This document shows, in pieces, positions 1 to 7,168 of a stretch of DNA of 47,966 nucleotides; positions within the stretch are counted from its first letter, which is position 1; each line of letters opens with the position of its first letter. The notes below the pieces were generated by a model. That model was not told the DNA's origin, ran no database searches, and saw only the letters and a program-made list of their open reading frames with translations. Source of the DNA: CAYSLA01 sp964431685 (GTDB taxonomy: Bacteria; Armatimonadota; UBA5829); the NCBI GenBank assembly GCA_964431685.1, contig CAYSLA010000006.1, positions 1-47,966 of the forward strand, given 5' to 3'. The position numbers and the translations under genes were made by a program.

Positions 1-1
1 G

Positions 2-151
2 AAAAAGCTGTATGCCATGGTGGACTATATTCACGCCAATCCAGTACGCAGGAAGTTGGTGACGCATCCGGCAGATTGGGCATTCTCCAGTAGCCAGTTC
101 TATGAGCGAGGAGAGCAATTCGGGCTTACAGTGGAGCCCTTGATCTCATAA
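2..151 (+). CDS. REP-associated tyrosine transposase (RAYT), C-terminal fragment
   Basis: The window opens inside a reading frame of 49 residues ending in TAA at 149-151. It carries the pattern YIHANPVRRKLV followed by ADWAFSSSQFY, which matches the C-terminus of Y1-type (HUH-like) tyrosine transposases of the RAYT group. These single-strand nucleases are associated with dispersal of REP palindromes. The catalytic part lies upstream of the window and cannot be assessed. Fifteen bases after its stop is a perfect 10-bp-arm palindrome (166-190), and immediately beyond that is the broken 3' end of an aldolase gene. This is what insertion of a RAYT with its REP-like end into the aldolase would leave. 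Family assignment is by motif only. Confidence 0.75.
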   Translation, partial: KKLYAMVDYIHANPVRRKLVTHPADWAFSSSQFYERGEQFGLTVEPLIS

Positions 152-604
152 CCAGACGTAGGTTAGTTTCGGGAACAAGCTTCCCGAAACACCAAAGTAC
201 TCGTCAAACTCCATGTCCCATCTACAGGCTCTTGCGGAGCAGATGCCACGCACACCCTCGGGAGAAAACCGTGTTGCGGCGACGGCCTCGCGGAACTGCT
301 CCGGAGTCTCGAGCATCGGTACAACCACTCCCTTTACACCGGTATCGAGGGTGCGCTTGATTATTCCCCTGTCGGGTGAAGCGACGCGCGCAAGCGGCAC
401 TGTGCCGGTCCCTGCGCAGTCGATGCCCTGGCAGATATGCAGAAGGTCGTTGAACGATATGGTCGAGTGTTCACAATCAACGACGATCCAGTCGTAACCG
501 ACGCTGGCCATCAGCTCGGCAAGCGAACTGTTGTTTAGCGTCAACCAACCGCCTATCGTGGGAGTCCCAGACTTGAGTTTCTCCCTTAGAATGTTCGATT
601 TCAT
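146..604 (-). pseudogene. Truncated HpcH/HpaI aldolase
   Basis: The first ~135 residues are a clear HpcH/HpaI-family class II aldolase. They include GGWLTLNNSSLAELMASVGYD near the N-terminus, VVDCEHSTIS with the usual D-x-EH metal/catalytic motif, and VPLARV and GVVVPMLETPEQ strands of the TIM barrel. Family members cleave 2-keto-3-deoxy acids to pyruvate and an aldehyde and are about 250 residues. This one stops after 152, and its last ~17 codons read through the palindrome at 166-190 into the transposase 3' end. The second half of the barrel, including the GPxDLS phosphate loop, is missing, so it is probably inactive. ATG at 602-604 has AAAGGAAG upstream. A complete paralogue lies at 32696-33514. 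Confidence 0.8.
166..190. repeat. REP-like palindrome beside RAYT (TTCGGGA family)
   Basis: Perfect inverted repeat with 10-bp arms GTTTCGGGAA / TTCCCGAAAC and a 5-base loop. It lies between the transposase stop and the truncated aldolase. The core TTCGGGA...TCCCGAA recurs at 6037-6094 and 33615-33660. It could also act as a bidirectional terminator. Confidence 0.7.
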
Positions 605-671
605 GCTGTCTTCCTTTCAGTTGCGCATCTGCCCATTTGCCTGTTGGGTGTCCGCTCGAATCGACAAGTAC

Positions 672-695
672 ATTATAGCGTTTGTCTAAACGTTA
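672..695 (-). promoter_or_regulatory. Promoter with overlapping inverted-repeat operator
   Basis: On the minus strand, upstream of the truncated aldolase, a perfect TATAAT (plus-strand 672-677) is followed upstream by an interrupted palindrome at 676-695, TAGCGTTT-GTCT-AAACGTTA (7 of 8 arm positions complementary). No good -35 box lies at 16-18 bp. The palindrome occupies the spacer, where a repressor would block polymerase. The divergently placed LacI-type gene at 1894 is the obvious candidate regulator, but that is inference. Confidence 0.5.
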
Positions 696-699
696 TGGG

Positions 700-1456
700 A
701 TGCTAACATGCAGGAAACTCTGTCCAATTGTATGCAAAGCTTGTCCTGAGAACAGCCAAAGGGTATGTTTCTGGCCGTGGGCCGCTCCCTTAAGCGGATT
801 GTTGGCCTCCGCGGGACCGAGACTGGCGTGGGCCAGCACCTCAAACAAGCAAACCGGGCCGACTGTCAGCAGCAGTCGACCCGGCTCACAAAGGAGACAT
901 CCGATGAGAAGATGTCTTCACCTGCATTCTACCACATGTAGGCCTGCAGGCTCCAGTACTATTTTGACAGTTTTCAACCAGTCTTCGTTCCGTTCCCAGG
1001 CCAACAATCGAATCCTTTATCAGATACCCATCAACTAATTTGTTACTTTTCGTGAGACAGCTTGTCTGTATACATGGTGCTGCCAAAAGATGTGTGGTGC
1101 GGCCGACGTGGGTCTGAGGGCACGTAGTGCGTTCTCTGATCGGCGTGGGCCGGCAATCACAGAACTTGTTCTGAGGTATGTGCCTTATGCCTTCCGAGTG
1201 ATAGCCTGATGCGGCGCGAGCAGGATTTGCGGCGGGTGAACCCAATGTATGCTCCCCAGCCACGGAGGGGCGCTTGCCGTTGATGAACGCAGGTTGCCGT
1301 AGAGGGCATCGCGAACGAATCTGGGGTGGAGCCGGCAGCTCCAAACGCAAGCACGGACCAAGTTGCTCCGCCCCGCTTCTTTTCCACACATCCTGAGCCG
1401 GCCGACGTGCCAGTGCTTGACGTCGCCTATTCGGCCGCAATTCCCAGAGTGCCTGA
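700..1456. other. Gene-poor stretch without a supported gene
   Basis: About 750 bases with several overlapping open frames on both strands, none with a recognisable protein or convincing ribosome site. The only structure seen is a hairpin at 854-884 (CCGGGCCGACTG / CAGTCGACCCGG, one mismatch, 7-base loop) followed by AAAGGAG. No tRNA, tmRNA or RNase P landmarks were found by eye. It may contain decayed sequence from the same rearrangement that broke the aldolase. Confidence 0.4.
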
Positions 1457-1651
1457 CTAGCCCGCTGGTCTGCCTCGTATGAGATAGTAGATGAAGGCGG
1501 CAACGAACACGAGCAGCGCCAGGCGGAGCACAAGGACTATGATAGCCCCAAGCGCACCCAGGACCAACCATACAACGTGCCATGCAACCACCGCAAGTAC
1601 TATCAGCGCTACAATCGTCAAAACGTTTTGAAACGGGCTTGGGCTATCCAT
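1457..1651 (-). CDS. Small hypothetical membrane protein
   Basis: A 64-residue protein starting MDSPSPFQNV and running into two nearly continuous hydrophobic segments (about residues 9-35 and 38-58), ending in a basic tail (YYLIRGRPAG). The composition, almost entirely V/L/A/I with no charged residue between residues 10 and 40, is hard to produce by chance in this GC context and favours a real membrane protein. ATG is preceded by AAGGTGAAGAGTG, giving a weak ribosome site; an adjacent GTG one codon earlier is also possible. Function is not recognisable. It is followed on the minus strand by the unassigned 700-1456 stretch. Confidence 0.5.
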   Translation of the reverse strand: MDSPSPFQNVLTIVALIVLAVVAWHVVWLVLGALGAIIVLVLRLALLVFVAAFIYYLIRGRPAG

Positions 1652-1824
1652 CACTCTTCACCTTGCGTTGCGGAAGACGCGTTTGCCGATGAGCCGGGCG
1701 TTCTCCGCGAATGCCTCCCGTATGAGGCCATCGATAAAAGTCTAGCACGGCTGGCAGTCCGCTGACAAACGCCACCGACGAACTAAAAGAGTTCGAAAAT
1801 ATCGGCTGGCTGCGGTCTGGGGTC

Positions 1825-1853
1825 TTGACAACCCGGGCGAAGTGGGGCATAAT
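1825..1853 (+). promoter_or_regulatory. Sigma-70-type promoter of the LacI-family gene
   Basis: TTGACA (1825-1830), a 17-base spacer, then CATAAT (1848-1853). Predicted transcription start is about 1860, 34 bases before the ATG at 1894. The promoter excludes the longer reading frame that would begin with the TTG of the -35 box itself. Confidence 0.7.
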
Positions 1854-1893
1854 ACTTGTGCATCGAACAAGTTCGCCCAACGGAGACAATGGC

Positions 1894-2925
1894 ATGCGCA
1901 AAGCTTCCAGGAGCAGAGTCTCGATGAACGACGTTGCGCTTAGCGCCGGCGTAAGCAAGACAACGGTCTCATACGTCCTTAACGGCAACCCGGGAGTAAC
2001 CGCCCAGACCCGGGCCAGGGTGCTGAGGGCCTGCGAAGAACTGGGCTACCGAATCAATCCGAGCGTCCAGGATCTGATTAGGGAGACCATCAGCGGATCC
2101 ACCAGGAGTCTTGCGTTCGTGTTGGTGGAAAAGGACTTCGCCGATCCGGCATATTCAAGGCTCATTGACGGAATGGCGAGAGGCACGGAAGCCAACAACT
2201 ACCACCTGCTATTCGCCAAACTCAGCGGGGTTGAGGAGTCGATCTATGATTTGCCGCCCGTTCTTCGTGACCGCAGAGTGGACGGGGTCCTGGTATCGGG
2301 CGAAGTGACTCCTCTGGTGATCTCCACCCTGCGCGAGCTCGAGATGCCCTGCGTGATAATCGGCAACTACGGCGACAGCATCACCAGGGGTTTGGCGGCG
2401 GTCGAGATCGCCGTGAGCAGCGCGGTTGACGTGTTGATCAGACAGTTGCGGGAAGCCGGCCGATCGCGCATAGCATTCTTCCACGAGACTCTCGTTCACC
2501 ACTCAGACAGAGAGCAACTCGCCTGCTACAAGAACTCTCTGACGACAAACGGACTGCCACTGTCCGAAGACATCATCTACATCGGCAACGGGGCTCTCAC
2601 AGGGGCTCTGGACACGTTGAAACCGGTCTTTGCCGGGGACGAGCTTCCTTTTGACGCGATCTACGTTGGCGACTTTCGGGTGGCGGTCGAGATCAGCCAC
2701 CTGATAATGGCGCGCGAGTGGTGCGGCAAGCCATCAGACGTCATACTGGCAACCATACGTCCGTATGTTTACTACAGACTGCCGGTAAAGACCATGTATA
2801 TCGATATGCTTGCAGAGGATATCGCTTATCAAGGTGTCGAGCTTCTGCTTACCAGCATATCACAGGGTGACAAGTTCAGGCCCAGAAAGGTGGCGCTGAC
2901 TCCGGATGTTACAGACCTCAGCTAG
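1894..2925 (+). CDS. LacI/GalR-family transcriptional regulator
   Basis: A 343-residue repressor. The N-terminal helix-turn-helix of the LacI family is clear (MNDVALSAGVSKTTVSYVL, then NPGVTAQTRARVLRA and ELGYRIN, the hinge approach). A periplasmic-binding-protein-like sensor domain follows, with FVLVEKDFADPAYSRLIDG, the strand DGVLVSG and the pair DAIYVGDF near the C-terminal lobe. Such proteins bind a palindromic operator and respond to a sugar or sugar derivative. The start is ATG 1894, with GGAGA 7 bases upstream and the strong promoter at 1825-1853. Usual family length is 330-350, so this is complete. The likely target is the operator-like palindrome upstream of the truncated aldolase; the ligand cannot be read from sequence. 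Confidence 0.9.
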   Translation: MRKASRSRVSMNDVALSAGVSKTTVSYVLNGNPGVTAQTRARVLRACEELGYRINPSVQDLIRETISGSTRSLAFVLVEKDFADPAYSRLIDGMARGTEANNYHLLFAKLSGVEESIYDLPPVLRDRRVDGVLVSGEVTPLVISTLRELEMPCVIIGNYGDSITRGLAAVEIAVSSAVDVLIRQLREAGRSRIAFFHETLVHHSDREQLACYKNSLTTNGLPLSEDIIYIGNGALTGALDTLKPVFAGDELPFDAIYVGDFRVAVEISHLIMAREWCGKPSDVILATIRPYVYYRLPVKTMYIDMLAEDIAYQGVELLLTSISQGDKFRPRKVALTPDVTDLS

Positions 2926-3363
2926 CCGTCCGCACCTTTGTGATGGGGGTAGCTGTACCGAAATCAAAGACCGCCCACGTTGTCGCACAAGTCATCAGCG
3001 CAAGACACACCAACGAGAAGTAACCAGCGGCGCGCAAATTCATGACACCAAATCTCCATACTACCCCGGCAAATTATCTCGCAGTCTGAGCCAGTCGGCG
3101 GCATACTCGGGGGCTTGAGATGGCCGCCGGCCGGTTCGGATTGAGCCAACTAGGCATGATGCATATCGAACACTGCACACGCTGCAACAGGCGTATGCGT
3201 TCGTAGAACTTGTTTAGTTGTGCTCAACTCTTATTATTGCCCAACATTTGCGGTTTGTCAAGGGGTTGAGATGCCAGAGTGCGTATGTTGGTGACCCGGC
3301 ATCGCGAGGCTGTTGCGTGGAGATCGGAGCCCTTAGTGCAGGACTGCTGCCTTTGTTTGCAGG
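2926..3363. other. Intergenic stretch between convergent genes
   Basis: About 440 bases between the ends of the regulator and bioY, which converge. Short open frames are present on both strands but lack ribosome sites and family resemblance. No strong terminator hairpin or repeat was seen. Confidence 0.4.
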
Positions 3364-3939
3364 TTAGAAGCGTCGTCGGAGCGCTGATGTGGCTGCTGTG
3401 GCTATACCGACCTTCGCCGCATCCAAAGCAACAAACGGTGCAGCGCCAAGTATCCACCCAGACAGCCCGGGGGACTTTCCGCCAACGATGGATATCCACA
3501 CGGCAAGGCCGCCTGCCCCAAACGTATAGACAACGAACACACCGATGAGGCCCGCAAGGGCGCAAAGCAAAAACGTGGGTCTTTGTAGTTTCTCGGTAAG
3601 CAGACCTACGACGTAAGCCGCCGCGACGAAACCGATTATATAGCCGCCTGTCGGAGAAAGCAGTGCGGCCAGACCGAACTTCCCACTGGCGAAGACTGGT
3701 GCTCCGGCAAGACCGGCGGCCACATACTGAAGCTGCGCCAGCGCGCCAAGCCTGCTTCCCAGCACCATTCCGCACAGAACGACTGCCAATACCTGCATCG
3801 TGACCGGCACGGGATTGCCTGGTAGGTAGAACGCAATCTTCGCGCAGGCAGCGGTGAGAGCTGTGCCCACAAGGGCTGCGGCAAGCGCACGCCATCCGGT
3901 TAGACGGGTCGCACTGATTGAGATAGTCTGGTTCATCAT
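3364..3939 (-). CDS. bioY: BioY, biotin ECF transporter S component
   Basis: A 191-residue integral membrane protein with about six hydrophobic segments. It has the BioY hallmark pattern: GNPVPVTMQVLAVVLCGMVLG around residues 41-61, then RLGALAQLQYVAAGLAGAPVFA and LLSPTGGYIIGFVAAAYVVG. The C-terminal part retains the end-of-family PFVALDAAKVGIA helix. BioY captures biotin in the membrane and works with the shared energizing module EcfA/EcfA'/EcfT, none of which is in this window. The length equals the usual family length. Two ATG codons are adjacent (3939 and 3936). Upstream on the minus strand there is TAAAAT but no clear -35. No BirA-type operator was recognised. Confidence 0.93.
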   Translation of the reverse strand: MMNQTISISATRLTGWRALAAALVGTALTAACAKIAFYLPGNPVPVTMQVLAVVLCGMVLGSRLGALAQLQYVAAGLAGAPVFASGKFGLAALLSPTGGYIIGFVAAAYVVGLLTEKLQRPTFLLCALAGLIGVFVVYTFGAGGLAVWISIVGGKSPGLSGWILGAAPFVALDAAKVGIATAATSALRRRF

Positions 3940-3987
3940 AGCAATATTTTACCATGCAAACGCCGAAAAGGGAAAGTGTCGATACGC

Positions 3988-4066
3988 GTAGGGGAGGACC
4001 TCTGCGTCCTCCCGGTGAGCTACTGCGGCCACCAACACCTGGGAGCACGTGGAAGTGCTCCCCTAC
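3988..4066. repeat. Pair of GTAGGGGAG palindromic repeats between bioY and tgt
   Basis: Two related palindromes: 3988-4013 (GTAGGGGAGGACC ... GTCCTCCC) and 4041-4066 (GGGAGCACG ... GTGCTCCCCTAC), separated by about 27 bases. A third member lies at 39666-39695. The paired arrangement resembles REP doublets. The second copy ends 10 bases before the only canonical start codon of tgt. Confidence 0.7.
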
Positions 4067-4076
4067 GTAGTCTGCG

Positions 4077-5369
4077 ATGTTGGCGAGCCGCAAAGGGAAA
4101 GCCGGGGCGGACGTACAAGTATCTCCTGGACACAACATTATTGGCATAAGGAGCGCGGTCATCAAGTTCGAGATCATATCCAGGGAGACAAACACACTCG
4201 CAAGGCGCGGACGGCTTCACCTTCCGCACGGCACCATCGAGACGCCGGTGTTTATGCCCGTCGGAACCCAGGGCACGGTGAAAGCAATGAGTCAGGAGGA
4301 ACTCCGGGACATGGGTTTCGGCATCATCCTCGGCAACACCTACCACCTCTACCTCCGGCCCGGCCACGAGTTGCTTCGCAGCGTAGGCGGCATACGCGGT
4401 TTCATCAACTGGGACGGATGCATCCTCACGGACAGCGGTGGCTTTCAGGTGTTTAGCCTGGAGCACATCCGCAAGATCGGGGAGAGCGGGGTGGTCTTTC
4501 GCTCTTATGTGGATGGTTCGTATCACGAGTTCACTCCGCAGAGAGTGATGGAGATACAAAGCGCTCTCGGCTCGGACATCGTGATGGCTTTCGACGAGTG
4601 CGCGCCATATCCTTGCGATAGAGACTATGCACGCGCAGCAATGGAACGTACCCATCAGTGGGCCAGGATATCGCAGGAGTGCGCGGACCCCAACCAGGCC
4701 TTTTTCGGCATCATCCAGGGCAGCACATACCAGGATCTGCGGGCCGAGAGCGCTCAGTTCATAGCTGGCCTCGATACCGACGGCATCGCCATCGGCGGAG
4801 TATCGGTCGGCGAGGGCAAGGAGCTGATGATGAACGCGGTGGAGTGGAGCGTTCCCCACCTGCCGGAGGAGAAGCCGCGGTACCTGATGGGGGTGGGGAC
4901 CCCGGAGGATTTGATTGACTCAGTGATCCGAGGAATCGACATGTTCGACTGTGTTCTTCCCACAAGACTGGGCAGGAACGGGTCGCTTTACACCACATAC
5001 GGCAGGATCAACATAAAGAACAACCGGTTCATCACTGACTTTGCGCCTGTCGACCCGGAGTGCGAATGCTGGTGCTGCCGGAACTATTCAGCCGCATACC
5101 TTCGTCATCTCTACAAGTGTGATGAGATACTGGCCTCACGTTTGGCGACATTCCACAACCTCCATTTCTACGCGAAGCTTATGGAGAGGATAAGGGATGC
5201 CATTGCCGCAAACGCCCTGCGTGAGTTCCGCAGAGAGTTTCACGCCAAGTATAGAAAACATAGAGCCGTGGTCCACGATGAGGCCTGTAGACAGGAAGTA
5301 GATAATGGAAGCAAACATAGTCACGCTGGAAGACGTCCGGAGATATCCGAGAATACGGACCCTGATTGA
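4077..5369 (+). CDS. tgt: tRNA-guanine transglycosylase
   Basis: Exchanges guanine-34 for the queuosine precursor preQ1 in GUN-anticodon tRNAs. Visible are TPVFMPVGTQGTVKAM, LGNTYHLYLRPG, the DSGGFQVFSL substrate loop, GGVSVGEGK, the nucleophile region FDCVLPTRLGRNG and the zinc site CECWCC...H near residues 345-375. Homology begins around residue 29 (IKFEIISRETNTLARRGRL). The only canonical in-frame start, ATG 4077, has no ribosome site and abuts a repeat. An AAGGAG at 4148-4153 lies 7 bases before an ATC codon at 4161, exactly where homology starts, so a non-AUG start is possible. The C-terminus runs about 25 residues beyond the usual end and overlaps the next gene by 65 bases, hinting at a late frameshift. 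Confidence 0.93.
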   Translation: MLASRKGKAGADVQVSPGHNIIGIRSAVIKFEIISRETNTLARRGRLHLPHGTIETPVFMPVGTQGTVKAMSQEELRDMGFGIILGNTYHLYLRPGHELLRSVGGIRGFINWDGCILTDSGGFQVFSLEHIRKIGESGVVFRSYVDGSYHEFTPQRVMEIQSALGSDIVMAFDECAPYPCDRDYARAAMERTHQWARISQECADPNQAFFGIIQGSTYQDLRAESAQFIAGLDTDGIAIGGVSVGEGKELMMNAVEWSVPHLPEEKPRYLMGVGTPEDLIDSVIRGIDMFDCVLPTRLGRNGSLYTTYGRINIKNNRFITDFAPVDPECECWCCRNYSAAYLRHLYKCDEILASRLATFHNLHFYAKLMERIRDAIAANALREFRREFHAKYRKHRAVVHDEACRQEVDNGSKHSHAGRRPEISENTDPD

Positions 5370-5973
5370 AGCCGCAAACTCGATGATGAAAGCCATCGGC
5401 TACACCGAGCATGGGTTTAGACACGCCGGGATAGTGGCCGAAAGCGCAAAGAATCTCCTGCTCGATCTGAGTCAGGACTTGCGAACCGCAGAACTGGCAG
5501 CGATCTCCGGGTTCCTGCACGACATCGGCAACTCCATCTCCCGCAACGCTCATCCGGAGACAGCGGGTGTAATGGCGTTCGTGCTGCTCACCGAGATGGG
5601 TGTGCCCACTGTGGAGACTGCGCAGATCATCGCGGCAATAGGAAACCACGAGGAGGACATCGGCTCTCCGGTGAGCGCGGTCAGCGCGGCATTGATAATA
5701 GCCGACAAGTCCGACGTGCACCATTCTCGCGTGCAGAATCGCAATCCTCTCACCTTCGACATACACGATCGAGTCAACTACTCAGTGCAGCGGTCGGCTC
5801 TGCGCGTGGATGAGAATCAGAAGAGCATTAATCTGGAGCTGACTACCGATGAGCAGTCCGCATCCGTCATGGAGTACTTTGAGATATTCCTCTCCAGAAT
5901 GCTTATGTGCCGCCGCGCCGCAGACGTGTTCGGGTACCGGTTCAAGCTGATCATCAACGGAGTGGAGATGTGA
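5305..5973 (+). CDS. HD-domain phosphohydrolase
   Basis: A 222-residue protein with an HD metal-dependent phosphohydrolase fold: the first His in HGFRHA (around residue 36-41), the HD doublet in SGFLHDIGN (around 68-76), NHEED (around 114), and the closing Asp in IIADKSDVHHSRV (around 132-144). Such enzymes hydrolyse nucleotides or other phosphoesters; the substrate is not identifiable here. It overlaps the end of tgt and is probably co-transcribed with it. The start ATG has AGGAAG upstream (CAGGAAGTAGATA). The C-terminal third, with a helical LELTTDEQSASVMEYFEIF segment, lies outside the HD core and is not recognised. Confidence 0.85.
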   Translation: MEANIVTLEDVRRYPRIRTLIEAANSMMKAIGYTEHGFRHAGIVAESAKNLLLDLSQDLRTAELAAISGFLHDIGNSISRNAHPETAGVMAFVLLTEMGVPTVETAQIIAAIGNHEEDIGSPVSAVSAALIIADKSDVHHSRVQNRNPLTFDIHDRVNYSVQRSALRVDENQKSINLELTTDEQSASVMEYFEIFLSRMLMCRRAADVFGYRFKLIINGVEM

Positions 5974-5993
5974 TTCTTGGGGCGAATCTTATA

Positions 5994-6016
5994 CTTCGCG
6001 GGCGCGTGCCCCGAAG
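5994..6016. repeat. CTTCGCGGGC-type palindromic repeat, copy 1
   Basis: Imperfect 23-base palindrome (CTTCGCGGGC ... GTGCCCCGAAG). The same unit is at 24317-24339, and a diverged one is at 25387-25408. All three are intergenic and just upstream of genes. Confidence 0.7.
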
Positions 6017-6036
6017 ACCGCGGCGAATTGGTGGAT

Positions 6037-6094
6037 GTTTCGGGATTGCGGTTTGCGCTATGCCGTGGGTCTCATCAGGCCAGAATCCCGAAAC
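6037..6094. repeat. Inverted repeat, TTCGGGA family, 36-base loop
   Basis: Perfect 11-bp arms GTTTCGGGATT (6037-6047) and AATCCCGAAAC (6084-6094). The arm shares GTTTCGGGA with the palindrome next to the RAYT at 166-190. It overlaps an ATG (6035) that would otherwise be taken as the start of the next gene. Confidence 0.6.
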
Positions 6095-6124
6095 AACCAA
6101 AATCCGACGGATGAAAGGGCACTC

Positions 6125-6952
6125 TTGCTGAAACCTTATCTATACTCTGCAATCTTGCTGTTGTTAGCGGTTGCATGTCACATCGCCTGGGTGCGCAGCG
6201 CTCCCGGAATCGGGCTGGTCAGGCCCAACTTCCGGCGGCAGCCCATCCTGGCCTCATACGGAACCGCGCTCTACGGTTGGATCGCCGCGTTGGCTGGGGC
6301 TGCCGCATTGAGCGGCTTTGCCGAGTGGAGCACGGTGCGTCTGTACCTTGCGGTGTGCGGGGTAATGTGGCTGTTAGGGCTGGCGGACGACGTGCTTGGA
6401 ACACGCGAGGTAGGCGGGTTCCGCGGCCACTTTCGCAAACTGATCAGGGAGCGAAAGCTGACGACCGGCGCGGTGAAAGCAATCGGCGGCGGGCTCACAG
6501 GGATAGCGGCCGGATATCTCATTTCCGGCGGAAACTGGCTGTGGTGGGCGTGTTCTGCTCTGTTGATACCCGCTGCCGCGAATACGGTGAACCTGTTTGA
6601 CCTCCGGCCCGGCCGGGCGGCGGCTGTATTTATGTTGTTGTTTGCGGTATCATGTATTGCGACGGACGTGTGCTCAGACGCTCCGTGGTTCTACGGACTG
6701 ACTGCCGCGGTGACGCTCGCGTTCGCTGCTTGGGATTCACGAGGCAGGGCGATGATGGGTGACGCGGGTTCGAACATGCTCGGGGCTTTCGTGGGGGTGA
6801 TGCTGGCCCGAAGCGGTTGCATCGCTCTTCAGGTTGGCGCGATCATCATATTTGCCGCGATTGCCGTGTACTCCGAGAAGTACTCTCTGAACAAACTCAT
6901 TGAGACGAACCGCGTTCTGGGCAGCATCGACCGAAGACTGGGGGTACGGTAG
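6125..6952 (+). CDS. MraY/WecA-family phospho-glycosyltransferase-like membrane protein
   Basis: About 275 residues with roughly nine hydrophobic segments. Family marks are GLADDVLGTREVGGFRGH (the DD-containing metal/phosphate motif, about residues 85-102), FRKLIRERKLTTGAVKAIGGG, VNLFDLRPGRA (the NxxNxxD-type motif, about 158-168) and MGDAGSNMLGAF (about 208-219). Such enzymes transfer a phospho-sugar from a UDP-sugar to a polyprenyl phosphate for peptidoglycan, teichoic acid or glycan synthesis; the donor is unknown. It is shorter than MraY (~325-360), and no MraY-specific neighbours are present, so I do not give a symbol. TTG 6125 is chosen because GAAAGGG lies 5 bases upstream; the alternative ATG 6035 sits in a repeat. 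Confidence 0.8.
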   Translation: MLKPYLYSAILLLLAVACHIAWVRSAPGIGLVRPNFRRQPILASYGTALYGWIAALAGAAALSGFAEWSTVRLYLAVCGVMWLLGLADDVLGTREVGGFRGHFRKLIRERKLTTGAVKAIGGGLTGIAAGYLISGGNWLWWACSALLIPAAANTVNLFDLRPGRAAAVFMLLFAVSCIATDVCSDAPWFYGLTAAVTLAFAAWDSRGRAMMGDAGSNMLGAFVGVMLARSGCIALQVGAIIIFAAIAVYSEKYSLNKLIETNRVLGSIDRRLGVR

Positions 6953-6954
6953 GA

Positions 6955-7158
6955 TTGGGTAGGATAGAAATCGACCGGGACAAGTGCAAGGGCTGCGCGC
7001 TCTGCACTCATTTCTGCCCCAAAGGGTGTCTTATAATGGACAGCGAGATAAACCGTAAAGGATACAGGCCGTGTATGTTCAAGGCTGGCGAGGAGTGCAG
7101 CGGATGTGCTGTGTGTGCCAGGGTCTGCCCGGACATCGCGATTGAGGTCTGGAGATAG
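6955..7158 (+). CDS. 2-oxoacid:ferredoxin oxidoreductase delta subunit (2x[4Fe-4S] ferredoxin)
   Basis: A 67-residue protein with two complete cluster motifs: CKGCALCTHFCP (residues ~11-22) and CSGCAVCARVCP (~48-59). Each [4Fe-4S] cluster carries electrons between the catalytic TPP subunits and external ferredoxin. It starts with TTG two bases after the previous stop and is the first of four genes ordered delta-alpha-beta-gamma, the arrangement of KorDABC/VorDABC enzymes. Short spacings imply one transcript. The residues between the motifs (EINRKGYRP) match the delta subunits of this family. Confidence 0.9.
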   Translation: MGRIEIDRDKCKGCALCTHFCPKGCLIMDSEINRKGYRPCMFKAGEECSGCAVCARVCPDIAIEVWR

Positions 7159-7168
7159 GATTGGATCA

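Noticed and set aside
682..1038. Open frame of 118 codons starting with TTG
   Set aside because: No ribosome site, no family resemblance, Cys/Ser/Arg-rich random composition; it starts in the aldolase operator.
1060..1456. Possible structured RNA (tmRNA, RNase P or SRP RNA)
   Set aside because: Searched by eye for the tmRNA 3' end, RNase P GAGGAAAGUCC and SRP tetraloop landmarks on both strands; none found.
886..1583. Overlapping minus-strand frames of 215 and 132 codons
   Set aside because: They overlap each other and the better-supported membrane protein, and lack homology-like motifs.
3224..4195. Minus-strand frame of 323 codons over bioY and the start of tgt
   Set aside because: Shadow of bioY in another frame; Arg/Cys-rich with no membrane pattern.
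4020..4859. Minus-strand frame of 279 codons opposite tgt
   Set aside because: Antisense shadow of a gene with clear Tgt motifs.
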